Source: Bradyrhizobium sp. CCBAU 53338 (GTDB lineage Bacteria > Pseudomonadota > Alphaproteobacteria > Rhizobiales > Xanthobacteraceae). Taken from it: DNA of 64,000 bases. This document shows positions 55,759 to 64,000 of this stretch, piece by piece. The notes under the pieces were generated by a model. It did no database searches, was not told where the DNA came from, and worked only from the letters and a program-made list of their open reading frames with translations. Where the stretch lies: assembly GCF_015291665.1 (NCBI RefSeq), contig NZ_CP030048.1, forward strand, positions 3,224,001 through 3,288,000, in the 5' to 3' direction. Positions within the stretch are counted from its first letter, which is position 1. Each line of letters begins with the position of its first letter. A program made the position numbers and the translations under genes.

Positions 55759-58700
55759 ATGTTTCCCGTCGGGGAGGATAGCGGCGATGAATGGGGGGCC
55801 GCCCTGCAGCCGGGCGGCGCGCCGGGCGTGGTGGATATGGCAAATCCCGCTCGCATTGTGGTGCCGGACGCCAGTCTTCTGTTCTCCGGCGAGTTCAAGC
55901 GCGCGGGTGTCGACCTCGAGCTTTCGCGCGATGACCGCCATTTCCTGATCCGCGATTACTTTCGCGGCGAACATCGCGCAGGCTTGGCGTCACCTGATGG
56001 GGCCTGGCTCACCGGCGATGTTGTCACGGCCCTGACCGGCCATACCCAGTATGCGCAGGCTGACGGCAGCACCAGTGCCGGCAAGATCATTGGTCACGTC
56101 ACCAAGCTCGTCGGCAATGCCACGGCCATTCGCAACGGCGTTTCAATTATCCTGAACCTCGGCGATAACCTGGAAAAAGGCGATGTCGTTCAGTCAGGCT
56201 CGGATTCCAAGCTCGGAATCACTTTTATCGACGGCACCGTATTCGGGCTCGCCTCCAATTCACGAATGGTGCTTAACGAAATGGTCTACGACCCCAACGG
56301 GTCGAACAACTCGTCGTTGTTGAGCCTCGTCGCGGGAACCATCACTTTCGTCGCCGGACAGACTGCCAAGCATGGTGACATGAAGGTCGATACCCCGGTT
56401 GCGACTATGGGCATCCGGGGTACAGCGGTCCTGGTCCAGAAGATTGAATTTCTTGTTTCAAACGTGTCGCCGAACGGAGGCCAGGGCCAGGTCACGGCAG
56501 GTTTCCAGGTTCTGGTAGAACCGGATGGAACAACCGGATCCTATATCTTGATGGACCGGACCACACTTGCTCCGATCGCGACCGTTGACGACGCCGGCAA
56601 GCTCATCACGTACAATCAGGGCGTGTTCAGTACGGCGGCCGCCGCGCCGCTGTCGGCTGAAATCCAGCAACTCATCTCCGATGTGTTTGCGCTGAAATTT
56701 ACCGACGCAAACCCGAAGGCTCTGAATCAATTTACCGATTCCATCGTGCCGGACGGTATTCCGCACATTCTGTTTGCCGGTGACGATGGCTACAGTTCGA
56801 AGTATTCGGTGAGTTTTCAGCTGGGCCCGGTAACGGCAACTGCAACCTTCGAGTTCGTCCCGGTGTACTTGAACTTTCCGCCAACCGTCAATGTGACGTC
56901 AGGCGAGTTCACAGTGCGATCTGCTGCTGCCAACCGCGCGAATGTCGATTCCGTTTCGGGGATCATCACCTTTGAAGACGTCAACCGCGGCGACGTTCCG
57001 ACGGTCAAAACCAATTTTGTCTCGTTCAAGGTCCTGGATGCCCAAGGCAGGGATATCACCGCGACGCTGACCGCCAAGGAACTGGCGGCAATTACAGCAG
57101 TGGAAGTCGACCTTGCCGTGGTGCCAGCCCCCGGCAATAACAGCTCTGGCTCAGTCAGCTGGACCTACAGTGTCGCAGACAGGGCGTTCGATTTCCTTAG
57201 ATCCGGCAGAACACTGGTACTGACCTACAACGCTCAAGTCGACACCAACAATATTGGTTACAATACGACGGTCCAGAAGCCGTTTACGATCACGATATCC
57301 TCCCCTCCCTCGGTAGAGTGGATCCCGAACGAGGGTTTCTGGAGCGTCGGTTCAAACTGGTCGTCGGGCCTCGTTCCAACGGCGCTCTATGATGTTTTCA
57401 TTCCCGCCGAGGTTATCGTTGGCGGCGCCGACCAGAATACGGTGACCATCGTTGAAGCAGCGTTTGCTAACTCTGTGACACTGGGGGTGGCCGGTACCAG
57501 CGGCGGCGCGCAACTGATCAACAACAGTACCTTGACGACTGGCAATGCGCTGACGCTTTACGGCGAAAGCACATTTTACAATTTTGGCACGACTATCGTA
57601 GGCCTGCTTGAACTCCTGGACCGGAGTGCGTTCCACAACTCCGGTCGCACTGTGCTGATGGATGGTGGAGATTTCATCGATCAAAGCTCCGTTTCGAATG
57701 ATGAAGGGGGAATGCTCGAACTGGCCGGCGGTACGCTTAATGTTGCCGTCAACGTAGCAAATTCAGGCCTTGTGCTAATCGATCCGGGTGCAGACTTGTC
57801 GCTGTACGGCGCCTCGTTCAATGGCAGCATCGAGAACAAGGGGACTATCGACCTCACCGGTCGTGCCACGCTGATCAACGGCTCATTGGATAACTTTGGT
57901 CGCATCAACGTCAGCGGCACTGGCAATGCCTTCCACGACGAGATCGTCAGCAATTTTGGCGCCATCGCTGTCACGGGGCAATTGACCTTCGATTTCGGTA
58001 CCACGATCACGGGCGGCACCATTTTTAACGCCGGTATCGTCAAGATTGAGAGCGGACAGGGTGCGACGCTCAATAGCGTCGACGTTGAGAATCTTGGCGG
58101 CGTTATTCAGGTCGGAAGCACGTCCGATGATGGTGTGACCTTGACCTTGAACGGTACCCTCATCCTCGGGGGGGTCGTCAATGACAACGGCGTCATTCAC
58201 GTCACCGGCAACAGCGCCATTAACAATGCAGCGATATACGGTGGCCAGATCTTCGTCGACGATGGCTACACATTGACGCTGAATGGCACCACGGTGACAG
58301 ATACCGTGATCCACGACGCCGGGGTCATCCAGGTCGATGTCAACCAGACACGTATGCTGGACCATGTGGCGATAGACGGTGGGACGATCAATAACTTGGG
58401 ACTGCTCGAGATCATCGGGGATAGTTCCATCAGCGACAATACTCTGAACAACAACGTTCTGACGGTCGACGACGGCAAGACACTGACCCTTTCTGGCGTT
58501 AGGATCAGTGGTGGCACCATCAATGACGGCAACGTGCTCGGCGCCGGTGTCATCGTCATCGCCAGCTCGAGCAAGATCAGCGACGCCGATATGGACGGCG
58601 GCCTGGTGACGATCGATGCCTCGACGCAGCTGACGCTGGACAATGTGACGGTGACCGGCACGACGATCACCGACAAGGGCACGCTGGCGCTGGCGGACAC

Positions 58701-61700
58701 GGTGACGCTGGCGGGGATCGACATCATCACCGGGACGGCCGGGAGCACGATCAGCAACAGCGGGCTGCTGGACATCACCGGCACGACGACGCTGAACACC
58801 GACAGCGTGACCAACGGCGGCACGATCAGGGTCGGCAACACGCTGAAGCTGAACGGCACGACGATCAGCGGCGGCACGATCACCGACAACGGGCTGATCG
58901 AGACGGTGCAGGGCGTCAGCACGATCACCGGCAACGCGCAGCTGAACGGCGGCCTGGTGACGATCGACGCCCCGACGCAGCTGACGCTGGACAATGCGAC
59001 GGTGACCGGCACGACGATCACCGACAAGGGCACGCTGGCGCTGGTGGACACGGTGACGCTGGCGGGGATCGACATCATCACCGGGACGGGTGGCAGCACG
59101 ATCAGCAACAGCGGGTTGCTGGACATCACCGGCACGACGACGCTGAACACCGACAGCGTGACCAACGGCGGCACGATCAGGGTCGGCAACACGCTGAAGC
59201 TGAACGGCACGACGATCAGCGGCGGCACGATCGCCGACAACGGGCTGATCGAGACGGTGCAGGGCGTCAGCACGATCACCGGCAACGCGCAGCTGAACGG
59301 CGGCCTGGTGACGATCGACGCCCCGACGCAGCTGACGCTGGACAATGTGACGGTGACCGGCACGACGATCACCGACAAGGGCACGCTGGCGCTGGCGGAC
59401 ACGGTGACGCTGGCGGGGATCGACATCATCACCGGGACGGGTGGCAGCACGATCAGCAACAGCGGGCTGCTGGACATCACCGGCACGACGACGCTGAACA
59501 CCGACAGCGTGACCAACGGCGGCACGATCAGGGTCGGCAACACGCTGAAGCTGAACGGCACGACGATCAGCGGCGGCACGATCGCCGACAACGGGCTGAT
59601 CGAGACGGTGCAGGGCGTCAGCACGATCACCGGCAACGCGCAGCTGAACGGCGGCCTGGTGACGATCGATGCCTCGACGCAGCTGACGCTGGACAATGTG
59701 ACGGTGACCGGCACGACGATCACCGACAAGGGCACGCTGGCGCTGGCGGACACGGTGACGCTGGCGGGGATCGACATCATCACCGGGACGGGTGGCAGCA
59801 CGATCAGCAACAGCGGGCTGCTGGACATCACCGGCACGACGACGCTGAACACCGACAGCGTGACCAACGGCGGCACGATCAGGGTCGGCAACACGCTGAA
59901 GCTGAACGGCACGACGATCAGCGGCGGCACGATCGCCGACAACGGGCTGATCGAGACGGTGCAGGGCGTCAGCACGATCACCGGCAACGCGCAGCTGAAC
60001 GGCGGCCTGGGGACGATCGATGCCTCGACGCAGCTGACGCTGGACAATGTGACGGTGACCGGCACGACGATCACCGACAAGGGCACGCTGGCGCTGGCGG
60101 ACACGGTGACGCTGGCGGGGATCGACATCATCACCGGGACGGGTGGCAGCACGATCAGCAACAGCGGGCTGCTGGACATCACCGGCACGACGACGCTGAA
60201 CACCGACAGCGTGACCAACGGCGGCACGATCAGGGTCGGCAACACGCTGAAGCTGAACGGCACGACGATCAGCGGCGGCACGATCGCCGACAACGGGCTG
60301 ATCGAGACGGTGCAGGGCGTCAGCACGATCACCGGCAACGCGCAGCTGAACGGCGGCCTGGTGACGATCGACGCCTCGACGCAGCTGACGCTGGACAATG
60401 TGACGGTGACCGGCACGACGATCACCGACAAGGGCACGCTGGCGCTGGCGGACACGGTGACGCTGGCGGGGATCGACATCATCACCGGGACGGGTGGCAG
60501 CACGATCAGCAACAGCGGGCTGCTGGACATCACCGGCACGACGACGCTGAACACCGACAGCGTGACCAACGGCGGCACGATCAGGGTCGGCAACACGCTG
60601 AAGCTGAACGGCACGACGATCAGCGGCGGCACGATCGCCGACAACGGGCTGATCGAGACGGTGCAGGGCGTCAGCACGATCACCGGCAACGCGCAGCTGA
60701 ACGGCGGCCTGGTGACGATCGATGCCTCGACGCAGCTGACGCTGGACAATGCGACGGTGACCGGCACGACGATCACCGACAAGGGCACGCTGGCGCTGGC
60801 GGACACGGTGACGCTGGCGGGGATCGACATCATCACCGGGACGGGTGGCAGCACGATCAGCAACAGCGGGCTGCTGGACATCACCGGCACGACGACGCTG
60901 AACACCGACAGCGTGACCAACGGCGGCACGATCAGGGTCGGCAACACGCTGAAGCTGAACGGCACGACGATCAGCGGCGGCACGATCACCGACAACGGGC
61001 TGATCGAGACGGTGCAGGGCGTCAGCACGCTCACCGGCAACGCGCAGCTGAACGGCGGCCTGGTGACGATCGATGCCTCGACGCAGCTGACGCTGGACAA
61101 TGTGACGGTGACCGGCACGACGATCACCGACAAGGGCACGCTGGCGCTGGCGGACACGGTGACGCTGGCGGGGATCGACATCATCACCGGGACGGGTGGC
61201 AGCACGATCAGCAACAGCGGGCTGCTGGACATCACCGGCACGACGACGCTGAACACCGACAGCGTGACCAACGGCGGCACGATCAGGGTCGGCAACACGC
61301 TGAAGCTGAACGGCACGACGATCAGCGGCGGCACGATCGCCGACAACGGGCTGATCGAGACGGTGCAGGGCGTCAGCACGATCACCGGCAACGCGCAGCT
61401 GAACGGCGGCCTGGTGACGATCGATGCCTCGACGCAGCTGACGCTGGACAATGTGACGGTGACCGGCACGACGATCACCGACAAGGGCACGCTGGCGCTG
61501 GCGGACACGGTGACGCTGGCGGGGATCGACATCATCACCGGGACGGGTGGCAGCACGATCAGCAACAGCGGGCTGCTGGACATCACCGGCACGACGACGC
61601 TGAACACCGACAGCGTGACCAACGGCGGCACGATCAGGGTCGGCAACACGCTGAAGCTGAACGGCACGACGATCAGCGGCGGCACGATCGCCGACAACGG

Positions 61701-64000
61701 GCTGATCGAGACGGTGCAGGGCGTCAGCACGATCACCGGCAACGCGCAGCTGAACGGCGGCCTGGTGACGATCGATGCCTCGACGCAGCTGACGCTGGAC
61801 AATGTGACGGTGACCGGCACGACGATCACCGACAAGGGCACGCTGGCGCTGGCGGACACGGTGACGCTGGCGGGGATCGACATCATCACCGGGACGGGTG
61901 GCAGCACGATCAGCAACAGCGGGCTGCTGGACATCACCGGCACGACGACGCTGAACACCGACAGCGTGACCAACGGCGGCACGATCAGGGTCGGCAACAC
62001 GCTGAAGCTGAACGGCACGACGATCAGCGGCGGCACGATCACCGACAACGGGCTGATCGAGACGGTGCAGGGCGTCAGCACGATCACCGGCAACGCGCAG
62101 CTGAACGGCGGCCTGGTGACGATCGATGCCTCGACGCAGCTGACGCTGGACAATGTGACGGTGACCGGCACGACGATCACCGACAAGGGCACGCTGGCGC
62201 TGGCGGACACGGTGACGCTGGCGGGGATCGACATCATCACCGGGACGGGTGGCAGCACGATCAGCAACAGCGGGCTGCTGGACATCACCGGCACGACGAC
62301 GCTGAACACCGACAGCGTGACCAACGGCGGCACGATCAGGGTCGGCAACACGCTGAAGCTGAACGGCACGACGATCAGCGGCGGCACGATCGCCGACAAC
62401 GGGCTGATCGAGACGGTGCAGGGCGTCAGCACGATCACCGGCAACGCGCAGCTGAACGGCGGCCTGGTGACGATCGATGCCTCGACGCAGCTGACGCTGG
62501 ACAATGTGACGGTGACCGGCACGACGATCACCGACAAGGGCACGCTGGCGCTGGCGGACACGGTGACGCTGGCGGGGATCGACATCATCACCGGGACGGG
62601 TGGCAGCACGATCAGCAACAGCGGGCTGCTGGACATCACCGGCACGACGACGCTGAACACCGACAGCGTGACCAACGGCGGCACGATCAGGGTCGGCAAC
62701 ACGCTGAAGCTGAACGGCACGACGATCAGCGGCGGCACGATCGCCGACAACGGGCTGATCGAGACGGTGCAGGGCGTCAGCACGATCACCGGCAACGCGC
62801 AGCTGAACGGCGGCCTGGTGACGATCGATGCCTCGACGCAGCTGACGCTGGACAATGTGACGGTGACCGGCACGACGATCACCGACAAGGGCACGCTGGC
62901 GCTGGCGGACACGGTGACGCTGGCGGGGATCGACATCATCACCGGGACGGGTGGCAGCACGATCAGCAACAGCGGGCTGCTGGACATCACCGGCACGACG
63001 ACGCTGAACACCGACAGCGTGATCAACAGCGGCACGGTCAGGGTCGACGGCGGCGCAACGCTTACGCTGAATTCATCAAATATTGCCGGGGGAACCGTCG
63101 CCGACTATGGCACGATTTACGCCATCACGGCAGTTGATATATCCGGGGACATCATTGGCACCGGCGCGATCAATATCGCCGACCTTGTACAGCTGCAGAT
63201 CGGGGGCTCGGTCGCGTCTGGCAATATTGTGTTGTTTGCGGGCGTCCAAGGTGAACTCATTCTCGATCAATCGAAGCAATTCCTCGGATTGATCGCGGGA
63301 TCTTCCGTCGGGACGCTTCTCACGCTGGATGATCAGATCGACTTGAGGGATCTGTCTTTCAATGCGAACAGCATGTCTACGACGGTTTCCTACAGCTCGA
63401 ACATCAGCACTGTCACTTTCATCGATCACACCGTTGCCGGCGACATCTCCGTCCAGATCCGTTTCTCCGGTGACTATACAAACCAGGGCTGGCAATTCAC
63501 GGATGATGGTCACGGCGGCAGCTTGGTCCAGTTGGCACCGCCACCCGTGTTCTCAGACATTATCGACAACCAATATGCGTTCACGGGCAATAAGACGGCG
63601 TCGGGAAGCATTTGGACGTTCCAGGCCGCTGTGACGGACAACGATGCGGCCGTTGTCGGCCAGGGCGGCATTACAAAATTCGATCTCACGGATAACGGAG
63701 TGCTCCTTGGCTCTGCGGCATTCAATGGAGGCGTATGGACGCTTTCGGGCTTGTTGTCGTCGGTTACTTACCAGTCCGGAATTTACACGATCACAACGAG
63801 TTCTACGACCCTCATCAAGAACAATGACGTTCTTGTAATCACTGCGTATGACTCCGCGAACTTGTCTGCAACCAAGTCGGTGGAATTGACGAATAACTCC
63901 TCCTTCCAAGTCGCGCCTGCCGGTACGTCCGGAGAGCCCATCAATTTGGCGCTGACGGATCCATCAGGCGTCCAGCTGACGGGTCCAGTCCATCTGACGT
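55759..64000 (+). CDS. Giant FecR/VCBS repeat protein (continues past window end)
   Basis: The frame is open from ATG 55759 to the last base, over 2,740 codons; a stop lies 21 bases upstream of the ATG, so the start is firm. Residues about 140-235 form a FecR domain (GDVVQSGSDSKLGITFIDGT, VDTPVATMGIRGTA). Residues about 400-500 form a VCBS-like domain (ITFEDVNRGDVPTV, SGSVSWTYSVADRAFDFL). Residues 520-945 are degenerate Thr/Gly-rich beta-helix repeats. Residues 947 to about 2430 are 13 near-identical 117-residue repeats. Further Ig/VCBS-like modules follow. No Sec signal is seen and the repeat unit has no Cys or Trp. All this suggests a secreted surface adhesin, probably exported by a type I system. 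That is inference, because the C-terminus is outside the window. Confidence 0.92.
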   Translation, partial: MFPVGEDSGDEWGAALQPGGAPGVVDMANPARIVVPDASLLFSGEFKRAGVDLELSRDDRHFLIRDYFRGEHRAGLASPDGAWLTGDVVTALTGHTQYAQADGSTSAGKIIGHVTKLVGNATAIRNGVSIILNLGDNLEKGDVVQSGSDSKLGITFIDGTVFGLASNSRMVLNEMVYDPNGSNNSSLLSLVAGTITFVAGQTAKHGDMKVDTPVATMGIRGTAVLVQKIEFLVSNVSPNGGQGQVTAGFQVLVEPDGTTGSYILMDRTTLAPIATVDDAGKLITYNQGVFSTAAAAPLSAEIQQLISDVFALKFTDANPKALNQFTDSIVPDGIPHILFAGDDGYSSKYSVSFQLGPVTATATFEFVPVYLNFPPTVNVTSGEFTVRSAAANRANVDSVSGIITFEDVNRGDVPTVKTNFVSFKVLDAQGRDITATLTAKELAAITAVEVDLAVVPAPGNNSSGSVSWTYSVADRAFDFLRSGRTLVLTYNAQVDTNNIGYNTTVQKPFTITISSPPSVEWIPNEGFWSVGSNWSSGLVPTALYDVFIPAEVIVGGADQNTVTIVEAAFANSVTLGVAGTSGGAQLINNSTLTTGNALTLYGESTFYNFGTTIVGLLELLDRSAFHNSGRTVLMDGGDFIDQSSVSNDEGGMLELAGGTLNVAVNVANSGLVLIDPGADLSLYGASFNGSIENKGTIDLTGRATLINGSLDNFGRINVSGTGNAFHDEIVSNFGAIAVTGQLTFDFGTTITGGTIFNAGIVKIESGQGATLNSVDVENLGGVIQVGSTSDDGVTLTLNGTLILGGVVNDNGVIHVTGNSAINNAAIYGGQIFVDDGYTLTLNGTTVTDTVIHDAGVIQVDVNQTRMLDHVAIDGGTINNLGLLEIIGDSSISDNTLNNNVLTVDDGKTLTLSGVRISGGTINDGNVLGAGVIVIASSSKISDADMDGGLVTIDASTQLTLDNVTVTGTTITDKGTLALADTVTLAGIDIITGTAGSTISNSGLLDITGTTTLNTDSVTNGGTIRVGNTLKLNGTTISGGTITDNGLIETVQGVSTITGNAQLNGGLVTIDAPTQLTLDNATVTGTTITDKGTLALVDTVTLAGIDIITGTGGSTISNSGLLDITGTTTLNTDSVTNGGTIRVGNTLKLNGTTISGGTIADNGLIETVQGVSTITGNAQLNGGLVTIDAPTQLTLDNVTVTGTTITDKGTLALADTVTLAGIDIITGTGGSTISNSGLLDITGTTTLNTDSVTNGGTIRVGNTLKLNGTTISGGTIADNGLIETVQGVSTITGNAQLNGGLVTIDASTQLTLDNVTVTGTTITDKGTLALADTVTLAGIDIITGTGGSTISNSGLLDITGTTTLNTDSVTNGGTIRVGNTLKLNGTTISGGTIADNGLIETVQGVSTITGNAQLNGGLGTIDASTQLTLDNVTVTGTTITDKGTLALADTVTLAGIDIITGTGGSTISNSGLLDITGTTTLNTDSVTNGGTIRVGNTLKLNGTTISGGTIADNGLIETVQGVSTITGNAQLNGGLVTIDASTQLTLDNVTVTGTTITDKGTLALADTVTLAGIDIITGTGGSTISNSGLLDITGTTTLNTDSVTNGGTIRVGNTLKLNGTTISGGTIADNGLIETVQGVSTITGNAQLNGGLVTIDASTQLTLDNATVTGTTITDKGTLALADTVTLAGIDIITGTGGSTISNSGLLDITGTTTLNTDSVTNGGTIRVGNTLKLNGTTISGGTITDNGLIETVQGVSTLTGNAQLNGGLVTIDASTQLTLDNVTVTGTTITDKGTLALADTVTLAGIDIITGTGGSTISNSGLLDITGTTTLNTDSVTNGGTIRVGNTLKLNGTTISGGTIADNGLIETVQGVSTITGNAQLNGGLVTIDASTQLTLDNVTVTGTTITDKGTLALADTVTLAGIDIITGTGGSTISNSGLLDITGTTTLNTDSVTNGGTIRVGNTLKLNGTTISGGTIADNGLIETVQGVSTITGNAQLNGGLVTIDASTQLTLDNVTVTGTTITDKGTLALADTVTLAGIDIITGTGGSTISNSGLLDITGTTTLNTDSVTNGGTIRVGNTLKLNGTTISGGTITDNGLIETVQGVSTITGNAQLNGGLVTIDASTQLTLDNVTVTGTTITDKGTLALADTVTLAGIDIITGTGGSTISNSGLLDITGTTTLNTDSVTNGGTIRVGNTLKLNGTTISGGTIADNGLIETVQGVSTITGNAQLNGGLVTIDASTQLTLDNVTVTGTTITDKGTLALADTVTLAGIDIITGTGGSTISNSGLLDITGTTTLNTDSVTNGGTIRVGNTLKLNGTTISGGTIADNGLIETVQGVSTITGNAQLNGGLVTIDASTQLTLDNVTVTGTTITDKGTLALADTVTLAGIDIITGTGGSTISNSGLLDITGTTTLNTDSVINSGTVRVDGGATLTLNSSNIAGGTVADYGTIYAITAVDISGDIIGTGAINIADLVQLQIGGSVASGNIVLFAGVQGELILDQSKQFLGLIAGSSVGTLLTLDDQIDLRDLSFNANSMSTTVSYSSNISTVTFIDHTVAGDISVQIRFSGDYTNQGWQFTDDGHGGSLVQLAPPPVFSDIIDNQYAFTGNKTASGSIWTFQAAVTDNDAAVVGQGGITKFDLTDNGVLLGSAAFNGGVWTLSGLLSSVTYQSGIYTITTSSTTLIKNNDVLVITAYDSANLSATKSVELTNNSSFQVAPAGTSGEPINLALTDPSGVQLTGPVHLT
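58597..63045 (+). repeat. Tandem array of 351-bp units (12 full copies plus a partial 13th)
   Basis: Copies start at 58597, 58948, 59299, 59650, 60001, 60352, 60703, 61054, 61405, 61756, 62107, 62458 and 62809, exactly 351 bases (117 codons) apart. They are almost identical. Single changes include Val to Gly at 60010, Ile to Leu near 61030 and Val/Ala switches near 58999 and 60751. The last copy diverges after about 63020. Each unit itself contains about six weaker coils of G-T-I-x-x-x-G-x-L type. The near-identity points to recent expansion or ongoing homogenisation. Confidence 0.97.

Noticed and set aside
55741..58073. Several minus-strand open frames of 70-160 codons
   Set aside because: All overlap the non-repetitive part of the giant plus-strand gene and lack start signals or family resemblance.
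58266..63035. Minus-strand open frame of 1,589 codons as a real gene
   Set aside because: It is exactly antisense to the tandem array of a plus-strand gene with FecR and VCBS domains, has no ribosome site, and its product is a meaningless repeat whose openness follows from the in-frame 351-bp unit.

Overview
The window looks like a chromosomal accessory region of an alphaproteobacterium, most likely Bradyrhizobium or a close relative. The evidence is the high G+C, rhizobial-type trb genes and strawberry-notch helicase, a PQQ glucose dehydrogenase fragment, many tripartite or ABC-fed catabolic operons, and a giant FecR/VCBS protein of the kind seen in that genus. No rRNA, tRNA or CRISPR was seen. 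All assignments come from reading the sequence; no database search was run.

Layout. 1-2.3 kb: C-terminus of an MFS transporter and an alpha/beta hydrolase. 2.3-8.4 kb (minus): a three-gene operon of an indolepyruvate-ferredoxin-oxidoreductase-type enzyme (alpha, beta) and a BisC/DMSO-reductase-family molybdoenzyme. 8.6-13.9 kb (plus): a divergent five-gene peptide/opine-type ABC importer, then a hotdog thioesterase. 15.5-19.2 kb (minus): an isatin-hydrolase-like cyclase, a CrtI-like flavoprotein, a MarR regulator and an exported VOC protein. 19.5-30.5 kb (plus): a second CrtI-like flavoprotein and a tightly overlapping CoA-thioester catabolic operon (2-aminobenzoyl-CoA/salicylyl-CoA monooxygenase-reductase, SDR, crotonase, two acyl-CoA dehydrogenases including a GcdH-like one, RidA proteins, FadB-like protein). 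Together these suggest a route for indole-type aromatics through isatinate/anthranilate and 2-aminobenzoyl-CoA to glutaryl-CoA and crotonyl-CoA. No CoA ligase is present in the window.

31-37 kb holds an HxlR regulator, a PNPOx-ferredoxin-reductase fusion, a SnoaL-like protein and several decayed genes (NmrA-like, aldehyde dehydrogenase). An almost identical candidate operator occurs twice. 37-42.7 kb: a second catabolic operon (two-component flavin monooxygenase, flavin reductase, hydrolase, cupin, MFS) divergent from a LuxR-type regulator. 42.8-45.2 kb: remnants and a chemoreceptor. 45.2-54.5 kb: a shattered conjugative element (5'-truncated helicase, Toprim fragment, trbJ fragment, trbL, trbF fragment). 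It is joined head-to-head to truncated chromosomal genes (DUF2235, PQQ glucose dehydrogenase).

55.8-64 kb: one gene on the plus strand with no stop before the window ends. It encodes more than 2,700 residues with an N-terminal FecR domain, a VCBS-like domain and about 13 near-identical 117-residue repeats. The 1,589-codon open frame on the opposite strand is a shadow of this array. Many pseudogenes and junctions show that the region is an actively remodelled genomic island.
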